From the NCBI RefSeq assembly GCF_018860745.1, contig NZ_JAHKPY010000006.1, positions 1 to 64,000 of the forward strand: DNA of 64,000 nucleotides, in the 5' to 3' direction. The notes beneath the pieces are model-generated. The model was not told the origin of the DNA. It worked only from the letters and a program-made list of their open reading frames with translations, and searched no databases. Position 1 is the stretch's first letter; every line of letters starts with the position of its first letter. The stretch is from Zobellia uliginosa. GTDB taxonomy: Bacteria > Bacteroidota > Bacteroidia > Flavobacteriales > Flavobacteriaceae. Shown piece after piece: positions 46,598 through 55,189 of the stretch. A program made the position numbers and the translations under genes.

Positions 46598-48070
46598 CTA
46601 TCTACTGTAATTAGGTGATTCTTTTGTAATAGTTACATCATGCGGATGGCTTTCATTGATCCCACTAGCAGTAATCTTAACAAAACGACCATTTTCTTTT
46701 AAAGCATCAATGTCTTTTGCACCACAGTACCCCATTCCTGCACGAAGACCGCCAACAAATTGGTGAATACTCTCGTAAAGTTCTCCTTTGTAAGGTACAC
46801 GACCTACAATACCCTCGGGAACTAATTTTTTAATATCATCCTCTACATCTTGGAAGTAACGGTCCTTACTACCTTGCTTCATAGCTTCTACTGAACCCAT
46901 GCCACGGTACGATTTAAACTTTCTTCCTTCGTATATAATTGTTTCTCCTGGCGATTCTTTTGTTCCCGCCAATAATGATCCTAACATTACAGTGTCCGCC
47001 CCCGCTGCTATTGCTTTAGGGATATCTCCAGTGTAACGAATACCACCATCTGCAATTACTGGAACACCAGTACCTTTTAAAGCTGCAGCGACTTCCAATA
47101 CTGCCGAAAATTGTGGAAAACCAACTCCTGCTACCACCCGTGTTGTACAAATTGATCCTGGTCCTATACCAACTTTTACGGCATCTGCACCAGCTTCCAC
47201 CAAATATTTAGCTGCATCTCCCGTAGCGATATTACCAACAATGACATCTAAATCCGGAAACTTCTTTTTAACCTCTTTCAATACTGCAACCACACCTTTA
47301 GTATGACCGTGAGCCGTATCAATAACTACGGCATCAACACCTGCATTTACTAGCGCTTCTGCCCTATCTACGGCATCTGGAGTAACCCCAATGGCAGCAG
47401 CCACCCGAAGTCTACCGTACGTATCTTTGTTTGCAATTGGTTTTTGAGTTAGTTTGGTGATATCTCTAAAAGTAATAAGACCAACTAATTTGTAGTTATC
47501 ATCAACTACAGGAAGTTTTTCAATTTTATTTTCCTGAAGAATATCTTCTGCCTGAGCTAAGGAGGTTCCTTCACTTACCGTTACCAAATTCTTAGTAGTC
47601 ATTACTTCAGAAATAGGACGATCATTGTTTTTTTCAAAACGAAGGTCCCTATTGGTTACAATACCTATTAGTTTTCCTTCACTATCAACAATAGGAATAC
47701 CGCCAATACTAAATTCCTTCATATTCGCTTTTGCATCACTAACAACCGAATTTAAAGGTAAAGTAACAGGATCTATTATCATACCACTTTCCGCTCGTTT
47801 TACTTTACGCACTTTTACCGCTTGCTGAGCAATACTCATGTTCTTGTGAAGCACCCCAATACCTCCTTCTTGCGCAATGGCAATAGCCATACGAGATTCG
47901 GTAACCGTATCCATCGCAGCAGATACAACCGGTACATTTATAGTGATGTTACGTGTAAATTTTGTTTGGATATTAACTTCTCTGGGCAGTACTTCAGAAA
48001 AAGCTGGTACTAAGAGTACGTCATCATAAGTGAGACCTTCTCCAACAATTTTATTCAGGTGGGCTTCCAT
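46598..48070 (-). CDS. guaB: Inosine-5'-monophosphate dehydrogenase
   Basis: This 490-residue cytosolic enzyme oxidises IMP to XMP, the first committed step of GMP synthesis. A TIM barrel is split by two CBS domains (about 95-215, [15 protein letters not shown] and [13 protein letters not shown]). The catalytic Cys is C308 in [13 protein letters not shown], and the flap carries [11 protein letters not shown] chose ATG 48070 ([17 protein letters not shown]): a -7 element lies at 48095-48102, so the in-frame ATG at 48097 would fall inside the promoter. The length then matches the family. It is convergent with the M1 peptidase gene. Confidence 0.97.
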   Translation of the reverse strand: MEAHLNKIVGEGLTYDDVLLVPAFSEVLPREVNIQTKFTRNITINVPVVSAAMDTVTESRMAIAIAQEGGIGVLHKNMSIAQQAVKVRKVKRAESGMIIDPVTLPLNSVVSDAKANMKEFSIGGIPIVDSEGKLIGIVTNRDLRFEKNNDRPISEVMTTKNLVTVSEGTSLAQAEDILQENKIEKLPVVDDNYKLVGLITFRDITKLTQKPIANKDTYGRLRVAAAIGVTPDAVDRAEALVNAGVDAVVIDTAHGHTKGVVAVLKEVKKKFPDLDVIVGNIATGDAAKYLVEAGADAVKVGIGPGSICTTRVVAGVGFPQFSAVLEVAAALKGTGVPVIADGGIRYTGDIPKAIAAGADTVMLGSLLAGTKESPGETIIYEGRKFKSYRGMGSVEAMKQGSKDRYFQDVEDDIKKLVPEGIVGRVPYKGELYESIHQFVGGLRAGMGYCGAKDIDALKENGRFVKITASGINESHPHDVTITKESPNYSR

Positions 48071-48094
48071 AGCAATTAATGATTTAATTGCGTG

Positions 48095-48102
48095 CAAATG
48101 TA
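48095..48102 (-). promoter_or_regulatory. -7 promoter element for guaB
   Basis: On the minus strand TACATTTG matches TAnnTTTG exactly, 24 bases before the ATG at 48070. It overlaps the upstream in-frame ATG at 48097 and so excludes it as a start if this promoter is used. Confidence 0.55.
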
Positions 48103-48269
48103 GTGAATTAAATTCTTTATATCCTTATAATCAATACTCGTTTGCCACTAAAATAAATCCTACTGAAATTACAGACATAAGCACGGGGAAATATCTTTAA
48201 ATACAATTAAAAAACATTACGGTTTTTTATAGATTGGTGAGAAAATCAAAATGGGAACGTACTGTATAA

Positions 48270-50744
48270 CTACAGTTTAATTTGAAGCGTTGTATAGATT
48301 GTTCTCGGCTCAGACGGTATAATACCGGGCCCTGGGTAGCCCGTAGCCCTTCTGGTAAAATATATATTATCTAAAAGGTTATTGACACCCGCTTCTAGTT
48401 TCCACTTTTTGTAGGTATACGAGAGTGAGAAATCCAAAATATCATAAGAAGGAATCTCTCCTTCAATACCTCTTTGGTTATCGTTTACATCTTGTAAAGC
48501 ATTCGTAGCATCCGTAAATTGTTTATCAAAATAAGTGTACTGCAAGCTTCCCAATAGATTTCCATAACCAAAGTTTAACCCAGTCTTAAGGTTGACCTTA
48601 GGTATAAACTCCACTTCATTACCTTCTACATTGTTACTTTCAGAAGAAAGGTATTTAGATTGTGTTAAAGCTACATTAGCAAAGTAATTCAACTTCATTT
48701 TTTCAAGCTGAGGAAAGAAAGTTTCCTTAACACTCCAATTAGCAAAACTTTCCAGACCATATATAAAAGCGGTTCCGATGTTTCCCCTAGCTCTTAACAA
48801 CCTTCCTGTTGCCACTTCTTCACCTGCGGCATTAATCTGTGTTTCTTCTTTCAATATCTCCCCTAACCTATTGTCATAATAAAGGCCGTAAACACTTACA
48901 TCGTAAGATAATACATCCTTTAGTCTTCCCCTAGCCCCAAGATCAGCCGTAAATCCGTCTTCATCGGATATATTAGGGTCCACTTCAAAAGAAGGGTTCA
49001 CAACGCGGATATCACTAAAAGTTACAGACCTATAATTCTGCGAAAAATTACCATATAGCTCTACACTAGGTGACACTTTATAAGTAGCTCCTAAACCCAA
49101 AAGTAAAAAGGTTCGTTCAAAAACATTATTATCTTGTATTTCCCTATTAGATAATGGATTGTTGGCCAAGTCCAAAGTTATTTCGCGATAACTACCAATA
49201 CTTTCTGTTTTAATATGCTCTAATCTAAAACCGGGAGTTATAGCCAATCTATCCGAAAGATTAAAAATATTTTCACCAAATAAAGCCACATTAAAATTTG
49301 GGAAATTGAATTCAGATTGCCTTTCATAATTAGGAAAACTAGTATCGGCAAAAGTAAAATCCGCGTCTTTAGCGGCAGAACCCGGGCCTTGTCTTTGATC
49401 GTTATCCGTCTTATAATATTTTGCGCCCAGTAATAAAGCAGATTCTGTACCAGCTAGGCTATATCTTGTCAACACTCGCGCTTCAGCTCCATAATTGCTG
49501 AAATCATCAACTAACAATTCCCTTGGCTCAGTTAAAACATCATCTTGAGAAACCCTGTTGGTCCGGAAACCCAAGGCTCTACGAGAGGCATTCAGGCCAA
49601 AAATATTAAGACTAAAATCGGTTTTGCGTGAGAATGCGTGATCCAAACGAAGTGAATACAAACGCCAATCTACCTCAAACCAGTTTCTATCCCGATTGCT
49701 AAAAGTAGGGTTTTCGTAAAATTGTGCATCCGTAAGACCACCTGGCTGTTTCGCCAAATAGTTCATAAACGTGGTTTCTAACGTAACTTTTGTTCTATCC
49801 GTTATCTCATAGCCCAAATGCGTAAAATAGTTCTTGCTATTAAAATTAGAATTTGGCCGAAAACCATTTCCATCCTTATAATTGAAATAAGTGTAATAAC
49901 TGAATTTACCAACCGTACCACTTAAACTATTGAAACTAGTAAACAAATCATAAGAACCAACGGTCTGGCGTGAAATGAGTTCTATTTCTTTATTAGGATT
50001 CGGTTTTTTGAATTTAAAGTTTATAAGACCTCCAAATTGAGAACCATACTGCAAGGAAGCGGCACCACGTATCACTTGAATTTCCTCTAGCGCCTCGGCT
50101 GGTGGAGTATAATAACTTTCTGGGTAACCCAAAACATCCGCACTTATATCATACCCATTCTGGCGGGTGTTAAAATTAGCCGTTCTATTGGGATCCAGCC
50201 CCCTACCTCCAATATTTAATTGCAAACCGGCATCACCATTATCATAGATATTAAGCCCTACAACCTGACTATAGATTTGTCTTGCGTTATTGGCTGCCAA
50301 ATTTCCCGTTAGGCCCTCTAACAAAACAACTTCTGTCTTTTTTCCCGCATAGATTGCTGTGCCTTCTACTTTTTTAAGCTGTTTTAAGGCGAAAACTTTT
50401 TCCCGCTTTTCAGTTAGAACGACCTCTGAGAGTTGTTGTGATTTTATACGCTGAAGCTGAACATTAAGATTAAAGGTGGATTCAAAAGTTAACTCCTTTT
50501 GATATACATCATATTCAAAAGCAAAAACCACCACGGTATACTTACCGCCTTGAATATTGGTAAACTCAAAACGCCCCTCTGAATCTGCAGTTCGCAAAAG
50601 TTGAAGTTCTTTTAAGTATACTTCGGCATCTTCTACTGGGTTGCCCTTTTCATCCGTTACTTTACCTGAAATGGTAAGCTGCGCAAAGGCTGAAAACGAG
50701 GTTAAGAATACTATGAGTATGATACTAAATTCCCTTAATTTCAT
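48270..50744 (-). CDS. TonB-dependent receptor of the imelysin/HTTM locus
   Basis: This 824-residue outer-membrane importer has a signal peptide (ending SFSAFAQ), a carboxypeptidase-regulatory-like domain (TISGKVTDEKGNPVEDAEVY) and a plug of the FecA type (LNIGGRGLDPNRTANFNTRQ, then IQVIRGAASLQYGSQFGGLI). The barrel ends in IYTTLQIKL with a C-terminal hydrophobic residue. Its start codon overlaps the last 20 bases of the upstream HTTM gene, so the two are translated together. With the imelysin-like and DUF4856 lipoproteins upstream, the likely cargo is an iron or other metal chelate, but this is inferred. It is a different branch from the two paralogous receptors at 32020 and 59146. Confidence 0.9.
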   Translation of the reverse strand: MKLREFSIILIVFLTSFSAFAQLTISGKVTDEKGNPVEDAEVYLKELQLLRTADSEGRFEFTNIQGGKYTVVVFAFEYDVYQKELTFESTFNLNVQLQRIKSQQLSEVVLTEKREKVFALKQLKKVEGTAIYAGKKTEVVLLEGLTGNLAANNARQIYSQVVGLNIYDNGDAGLQLNIGGRGLDPNRTANFNTRQNGYDISADVLGYPESYYTPPAEALEEIQVIRGAASLQYGSQFGGLINFKFKKPNPNKEIELISRQTVGSYDLFTSFNSLSGTVGKFSYYTYFNYKDGNGFRPNSNFNSKNYFTHLGYEITDRTKVTLETTFMNYLAKQPGGLTDAQFYENPTFSNRDRNWFEVDWRLYSLRLDHAFSRKTDFSLNIFGLNASRRALGFRTNRVSQDDVLTEPRELLVDDFSNYGAEARVLTRYSLAGTESALLLGAKYYKTDNDQRQGPGSAAKDADFTFADTSFPNYERQSEFNFPNFNVALFGENIFNLSDRLAITPGFRLEHIKTESIGSYREITLDLANNPLSNREIQDNNVFERTFLLLGLGATYKVSPSVELYGNFSQNYRSVTFSDIRVVNPSFEVDPNISDEDGFTADLGARGRLKDVLSYDVSVYGLYYDNRLGEILKEETQINAAGEEVATGRLLRARGNIGTAFIYGLESFANWSVKETFFPQLEKMKLNYFANVALTQSKYLSSESNNVEGNEVEFIPKVNLKTGLNFGYGNLLGSLQYTYFDKQFTDATNALQDVNDNQRGIEGEIPSYDILDFSLSYTYKKWKLEAGVNNLLDNIYFTRRATGYPGPGIIPSEPRTIYTTLQIKL

Positions 50745-52092
50745 CAGTAAAAGGTATTATCCATTTTTTGTGTTCAAATGACTCCTGCACTTGGCCAAGG
50801 TCTACTTCTGGGTCTATATAGGTTGTACTTAGTCTTCCGTTTAAGGCCACTCGGCTATCCACGAATATTTGTACGTTTTTATGTCCGTCCCTTTCAAAAT
50901 GGGCTTTTAAATAATGTGCATATTCCAAAATAAAATCCGGTTGAAAGGACATTTGTTTTTCTTGAAACGGCGTCAAAAAATCTGAATTATCTATGTAAAA
51001 CCACTTGCCAGAATCTTTACTTACCACTTTAAATTGGGCATAGCCAGACTTTTCCATCAGCATAACTCGCCAAGAAAACCGATAGCCTTCTTCAGTCCAA
51101 AACAATTCTCCCGGGTACCCCAAATACCGCCAGGGCATTAGCAATTGAACTACAAAAAACAAAGTGATTACACCTAGTTTGAAATTTGTTTTAAGGTTTG
51201 GAGCTGTCTCTAGGCTTAGGCCATTATCAAATAAATTGCCAGGTATTTGTAAAAGACCGCTCAAATAGCCTAAAAGCTTATGATGTAATGAGGAGTCAAA
51301 AAATATTAATGTAGATATAATCATAACATAAGGAAACATCCCTATAGGAAATAGCACTCGTGTCATTACATGAAAAACAACCACCGCTGCAAAAGCATAC
51401 GGTCGTGTTTTTTTATACAGCAATAAGAATGGAATTGCCAAATCATAACCGGCGCCAAACCAACTAAAAGCGTACTGCATCCATTCTTCATGTAAAAACG
51501 GACCTAAAAGTGGTGTATCAAATTTAGAAGGTAACCAGATTTTTAAAGGCATGGCTTTTAAAAGCCAATCAGAATTTAGTTTAGCCAAACCTGCATAAAC
51601 ATATACTATTCCCAACAGGAGTTTAATTCCGTTAATAGTCCAAGCAGGAATCCTCTGGAATGCTTTTTTAGGGTGATATTTTGCATCCAAAGAAAAATAC
51701 GCATTGGCAGGTAAAAAAATCATCAAAAAACTAATTAGGCTTATAAAATAGTAGTGATTGAGATAGGTGGTCTTATCCATCAATTCTATATAAGTAAAAC
51801 TGAAAAAGAACGTTAGAATCGCAAGTTTGTACTTATATCCTAAGGCCACAAAGATGGCGGAAAGGCCACAGATAATAAATATGAGATACGTATAAACACC
51901 TAAAGGCTTCACCCATTCAAAACCGTAATACGAGAAGAAAAACTCAGGTTGAATGTATAATTTATCAATCCATCCATAGCTCCAAAACCTTATGATACTC
52001 AGTAACATCATCAGACCAAATAAAATACGAAAGACCGCCAAAGGGGCGGCCTCTACAGGGGCTGATATATATTTACTGATTAGACTTTTCAT
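50725..52092 (-). CDS. HTTM-domain membrane protein
   Basis: This 455-residue inner-membrane protein has about seven to nine hydrophobic spans (LAVFRILFGLMMLLSIIRFW, YTYLIFIICGLSAIFVAL, IKLLLGIVYVYAGLAKLNSD and others). APLAVFRILFGL, YAGLAKLNSDW and RVLFPIGMFPYVM are the pattern of the HTTM domain, related to vitamin-K-dependent gamma-carboxylase. A soluble C-terminal part (about 330-455) has charged strands. A carboxylase activity is not established for the bacterial members. It lies 3 bases after the imelysin-like gene and overlaps the receptor by 20 bases, so all three are one operon. Confidence 0.85.
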   Translation of the reverse strand: MKSLISKYISAPVEAAPLAVFRILFGLMMLLSIIRFWSYGWIDKLYIQPEFFFSYYGFEWVKPLGVYTYLIFIICGLSAIFVALGYKYKLAILTFFFSFTYIELMDKTTYLNHYYFISLISFLMIFLPANAYFSLDAKYHPKKAFQRIPAWTINGIKLLLGIVYVYAGLAKLNSDWLLKAMPLKIWLPSKFDTPLLGPFLHEEWMQYAFSWFGAGYDLAIPFLLLYKKTRPYAFAAVVVFHVMTRVLFPIGMFPYVMIISTLIFFDSSLHHKLLGYLSGLLQIPGNLFDNGLSLETAPNLKTNFKLGVITLFFVVQLLMPWRYLGYPGELFWTEEGYRFSWRVMLMEKSGYAQFKVVSKDSGKWFYIDNSDFLTPFQEKQMSFQPDFILEYAHYLKAHFERDGHKNVQIFVDSRVALNGRLSTTYIDPEVDLGQVQESFEHKKWIIPFTDEIKGI

Positions 52093-52095
52093 TTT

Positions 52096-53235
52096 CTAGT
52101 CGCCATCCGCATCAACAAAATCAATACTTACGCTCATGGCAGAAACCATATCCACTTTTAAAAGTGGAACAATACGTTGCACCTCATCATAGGCCAGCAA
52201 CATATTGGTAGGAGGCACATTGTTTTCTATTTCTTCACGAAAAGGTGCTAGTGCCGTAACCTTGGTTCTAGCTAAATCAAACTGGTCATTAATTAGTTTC
52301 TTTAAATCATCACCATCTTTTACCGTGTTCAAAGCATCTAAATAAGAACCCAAACTTTCACCAGAAGTACTTTTTCCATAGTGTACACCATTAAAAAAAT
52401 CCTGTACCGCATCTAAACCTTCCAAGAACAATTCATTGGAGATATCTGCTTTATAATACGCCTCTACGTTCTGAGGAAGTACGGTTTCCGAAAAGGCTCC
52501 AACTGGAATTCCCATTTTACCCGCTCTCAAAAATTTCTCGTAATAAAAAACATAATCGTTAATAAAGCGATCTACGGATGCCGTTGATGAAGCACCATTA
52601 TTAGCCACGAACGTATCTCTATAGCCCGACTCCCATTCTGCAAGAACACCTGTCGTTAGCGTTACCATATCGGTAATAACATCTTCCGTATAAGCTATTA
52701 AATTCTCTTTGTCAGCTCCGTTGTAATTTTCTAAAATGGCCTCATCCGTTTCTCCTAATCCGTTGATTACGTAATCTAAGGCAGGAAAACCTTTTGCATC
52801 CCTATTAGATGCCAATGCCAAATCATAAGTTCCAGAAGTTATATAACCATCTATTTTATCCGTATCAGAAGGATAAATATTCATATTTAACCGAAGACCA
52901 ACTGTTTCTGCGGGACCTATTTCAAACATGGAAACTTTTTGCCAAATTTTATAAGCAGACAACCATGAGGCTCTTAAGGCTACAAAATTAGCTTCATTAG
53001 AATCAGTTTTAAAGGTGTCAAAAGAGGTTTGCAAATCAGTCATTTCACTTGAAAACGCTTTGTATGAAGGAAGGATAATGTTGTCTGCCCAATTGGCCAG
53101 CATAGGTCCTCGTTCAAAACTTACAGGTTGGGGCTTTGGGTCTATCGTTCCATCATCTGTTGGATCCGTACCTCCATCAGAACTACACGCCCAAATCATT
53201 GTTGCCACAAACACAACGGTAAAAAACCTCTTCAT
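52096..53235 (-). CDS. Imelysin-like lipoprotein (EfeO/M75 family)
   Basis: This 379-residue helical periplasmic lipoprotein has a lipobox ending IWAC (Cys about 17). Residues 60-370 are helical pairs typical of the imelysin/EfeO fold, which is linked to iron handling. At the position of the canonical GxHxxE motif I read KGFPALDYVI: the His is Pro and the Glu is Asp, so the metal site is altered or the family branch differs. A second helix block LAPFREEIENNVPPTN ends the domain. It begins a three-gene operon with HTTM and TonB-receptor genes and has its own -7 element. Protease activity should not be assumed. Confidence 0.87.
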   Translation of the reverse strand: MKRFFTVVFVATMIWACSSDGGTDPTDDGTIDPKPQPVSFERGPMLANWADNIILPSYKAFSSEMTDLQTSFDTFKTDSNEANFVALRASWLSAYKIWQKVSMFEIGPAETVGLRLNMNIYPSDTDKIDGYITSGTYDLALASNRDAKGFPALDYVINGLGETDEAILENYNGADKENLIAYTEDVITDMVTLTTGVLAEWESGYRDTFVANNGASSTASVDRFINDYVFYYEKFLRAGKMGIPVGAFSETVLPQNVEAYYKADISNELFLEGLDAVQDFFNGVHYGKSTSGESLGSYLDALNTVKDGDDLKKLINDQFDLARTKVTALAPFREEIENNVPPTNMLLAYDEVQRIVPLLKVDMVSAMSVSIDFVDADGD

Positions 53236-53262
53236 ACCTTATTTTTATTTATTCTAAGTAAG

Positions 53263-53270
53263 CAAAAGTA
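53263..53270 (-). promoter_or_regulatory. -7 promoter element for the imelysin/HTTM/receptor operon
   Basis: TACTTTTG on the minus strand fits TAnnTTTG exactly, 27 bases before the imelysin ATG and directly after a terminator hairpin. It implies that the three genes can be transcribed apart from DUF4856. Confidence 0.5.
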
Positions 53271-53271
53271 T

Positions 53272-53310
53272 AAAAAGCAGCCTGTTATATCCTAACAGAC
53301 GCTGCTTTTT
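53272..53310 (-). terminator. Terminator between DUF4856 and imelysin genes
   Basis: A bulged hairpin pairs AAAAAGCAG (53272-53280) with CTGCTTTTT (53302-53310), and CTGTTA (53282-53287) with TAACAG (53293-53298); A53299-C53300 form the bulge. On the minus strand it ends in a U tract. It would end or attenuate the DUF4856 transcript. Confidence 0.7.
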
Positions 53311-53347
53311 TTCAACACTTAAATTCTAATTCTTTCTGCAAGTAAGA

Positions 53348-54568
53348 TTATTCAGCAGCTTGGACTACAGTAAAATCAAATTCTTCTGCAATATCCTCAG
53401 AAATTTCGTCAATAGTATTTGCTGTAACGTCCCATAGTCCGTTTTCACCTTCCATCAATTCTTCCAAAAGTTCATTGGACTCCTCTTTGGTAAGGTATGG
53501 GGCATCGGTACCAGGCTTACGAGTAAACCGTAAACTGTAAATGAAACCGTAAGCTTCTGAAAGTGCGTGAAATGCACTACCATAATTAGGTGTTTCCGCA
53601 GCTAAAGTTACTTTGGCCTGTTGCAAATAGTAAATACCTCTAACAGCAATGACCTGTGATATTTTTGCTCTAATAATTTCAGCTTGTGCATCGCGAACAT
53701 CGTAGTCACCAGAAACAATTGCAGCACGACCTAATTTAAAAGCCTGGAAAATCTCATCTGCAATACCGGAAAAATCTGAATCTTCTTCCAACTTACCAAT
53801 GTACTCGTTCAAAAATTTATCAGCACCCAAATCTGCATTCGGATTTGAAGCATCGGCATTAAGTCCGTAAACATAACCATAAGCTTCATCCCACTTGTGC
53901 TCCATATTGGTATAGGTCTTACCCTCTAATACCGTACCTGCATCATTATCTGCACGACTAGTACCTTCATCCAATACTGCTGTACTTAGGTAATTGTTCA
54001 AAGCCTGATCGGTCATCAAAGCCCCAATCAATCCTTTAGCGAAAAGTTGATTATATTCTAGACCTTCGGCATTTACATATCTTGTTTTTTCACCATCCGC
54101 TAATTGACCTGCAATACCAGCTTCAGCAGCCACTTCCCAGTTTGTAAATACTTCAGTAACCTGTCCTTCTATCCATGACTCAAACTCTGTACGGATAAGG
54201 GTTTGATCTGTGGTGTTTGTAGAAAAGTAATCTACAGAAGCAGCAGTTTTACTTCGCAAATTCTTATCGGAGGCATTTAAATCTGAATCTTCAAAATCTG
54301 CAGCTCCCTCTTCATGAGCGTACATAGCTTGTAATGTCTCTACTGTATTAGTATTGGTCGTAAAACCTCCTAAGAGCTCCTGTGCCATCAATATACGAGT
54401 GGTCTGACCACTAAAACTAACAGTTGGTTCTCCTTCTCTTTCAAAAGAGTAACTGGCCGGATTTTCTATCTCAATAGTATTGACCATTTCTGTAGCGTCA
54501 TCATCAGAACTACATGATGTTAGAAATGCTGTAGAACCAATGGCTATTGTAAAAAAGAATTTTCTCAT
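53348..54568 (-). CDS. DUF4856-family lipoprotein
   Basis: This 406-residue lipoprotein has a lipobox ending FLTSC (Cys near 19). After a short acidic linker comes SYSFEREGEPTVSFSGQTTR, a recognisable opening of DUF4856 proteins, then a mostly helical domain to the C-terminus (YGYVYGLNADASN, YYLQQAKVTLA). The function of DUF4856 is unknown. In flavobacteria I recall it next to imelysin, HTTM and TonB-receptor genes, and that is the case here. A full promoter (TTG, 20 bases, TAGTTTTG) with a palindrome at its start site suggests tight regulation, possibly by a metal. Confidence 0.88.
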   Translation of the reverse strand: MRKFFFTIAIGSTAFLTSCSSDDDATEMVNTIEIENPASYSFEREGEPTVSFSGQTTRILMAQELLGGFTTNTNTVETLQAMYAHEEGAADFEDSDLNASDKNLRSKTAASVDYFSTNTTDQTLIRTEFESWIEGQVTEVFTNWEVAAEAGIAGQLADGEKTRYVNAEGLEYNQLFAKGLIGALMTDQALNNYLSTAVLDEGTSRADNDAGTVLEGKTYTNMEHKWDEAYGYVYGLNADASNPNADLGADKFLNEYIGKLEEDSDFSGIADEIFQAFKLGRAAIVSGDYDVRDAQAEIIRAKISQVIAVRGIYYLQQAKVTLAAETPNYGSAFHALSEAYGFIYSLRFTRKPGTDAPYLTKEESNELLEELMEGENGLWDVTANTIDEISEDIAEEFDFTVVQAAE

Positions 54569-54581
54569 TATAAAGCTTTAA

Positions 54582-54606
54582 TTTATTTAGACTTGATTTA
54601 AATAAA
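54582..54606. promoter_or_regulatory. Candidate metal-regulator palindrome at the DUF4856 promoter
   Basis: A 25-bp imperfect palindrome (9 of 12 positions match between arms, centre 54594) has the half-site TTTATTTA at both ends. It includes one copy of TTATTTAGA (54583-54591), whose reverse complement TCTAAATAA recurs at 54657-54665 and 54748-54756. It covers the predicted transcription start of DUF4856, a typical repressor position. Confidence 0.45.
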
Positions 54607-54609
54607 GCG

Positions 54610-54640
54610 CAAAACTAAGACATGAGATTTAGCTGTGCAA
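54610..54640 (-). promoter_or_regulatory. Full Bacteroidota promoter for DUF4856
   Basis: On the minus strand a -33 TTG (54638-54640) is followed by 20 bases and an exact -7 TAGTTTTG (54610-54617), the consensus spacing. The ATG is 41 bases downstream of the -7 box. Confidence 0.65.
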
Positions 54641-54762
54641 GATTATTTTTATTAAATCTAAATAATATCCATTATGATATCCACCCTGTTCATCTTGCCT
54701 CTATTCTCAATAATTCGAGAACAGTTAAATATTTTATTTTTAATTAATCTAAATAAAAATAC

Positions 54763-54770
54763 TATTTTTG
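54763..54770 (+). promoter_or_regulatory. -7 promoter element for the divergent small CxxC gene
   Basis: TATTTTTG matches TAnnTTTG exactly. A TCTAAATAA motif (54748-54756) lies just upstream, between the -33 and -7 positions. The ATG at 54773 is only 2 bases away, so translation may begin at ATG 54824. Confidence 0.5.
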
Positions 54771-54772
54771 TT

Positions 54773-55189
54773 ATGAGAAGATTTCTAAACATTTTTAACC
54801 CCAAAGAAAACCAGATTATATTTATGGAAGACATTAACCCTATTTATCATAATCCATTTGGCGTAGCATTTCAATGGAAAAGAAGTACAACAAGAGACAC
54901 TGGCAAAATTCAAATTGTTTTTAGGGATACCGGACTACTACTAACCCACAATGAACTTGAAAAGTTTCAAAAAAATATTGAATGTACTATGAAAAGTAAT
55001 ACGCCTTGCGTAGAGTGCCACCAACATGACACTTGCAGGTCGTTACTTTTGGATACACCTGCTCCACAAATAACTTTGGCCATGAATTCGCAGGAACTAA
55101 ATGCTGTCCAAGATTTAATAGATGGCACCTTATTTCAGTTAAATCTAAATACGTATTTAGATAAAATGTGTGGTAACAAAGATGATTAA
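54773..55189 (+). CDS. Small soluble protein with a Cys/His cluster, unknown
   Basis: This 138-residue cytosolic protein is not one I recognise. Its most distinctive feature is a CVECHQHDTC cluster near residues 81-90 that could bind a metal or a cluster, with a further Cys in ECTMKSN just before and one near the end (DKMCGNKDD). Two halves resemble each other: a strand then helix (FRDTGLLLTHNELEKFQKNI; ITLAMNSQELNAVQDLIDGT). It is divergent from DUF4856 with a shared motif-bearing control region, so it may be co-regulated. The start is uncertain: ATG 54773 is used here, ATG 54824 fits the promoter better, and ATG 54674 is unlikely because it precedes the promoter. Confidence 0.65.
   Translation: MRRFLNIFNPKENQIIFMEDINPIYHNPFGVAFQWKRSTTRDTGKIQIVFRDTGLLLTHNELEKFQKNIECTMKSNTPCVECHQHDTCRSLLLDTPAPQITLAMNSQELNAVQDLIDGTLFQLNLNTYLDKMCGNKDD

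Noticed and set aside
50725-52092. Functional vitamin K-dependent carboxylase
   Set aside because: Only the membrane domain pattern is shared; activity in bacterial HTTM proteins cannot be inferred from sequence.
52809-53257. Plus-strand frames over the imelysin gene
   Set aside because: They are antisense to a clear lipoprotein gene and contain no recognisable features.
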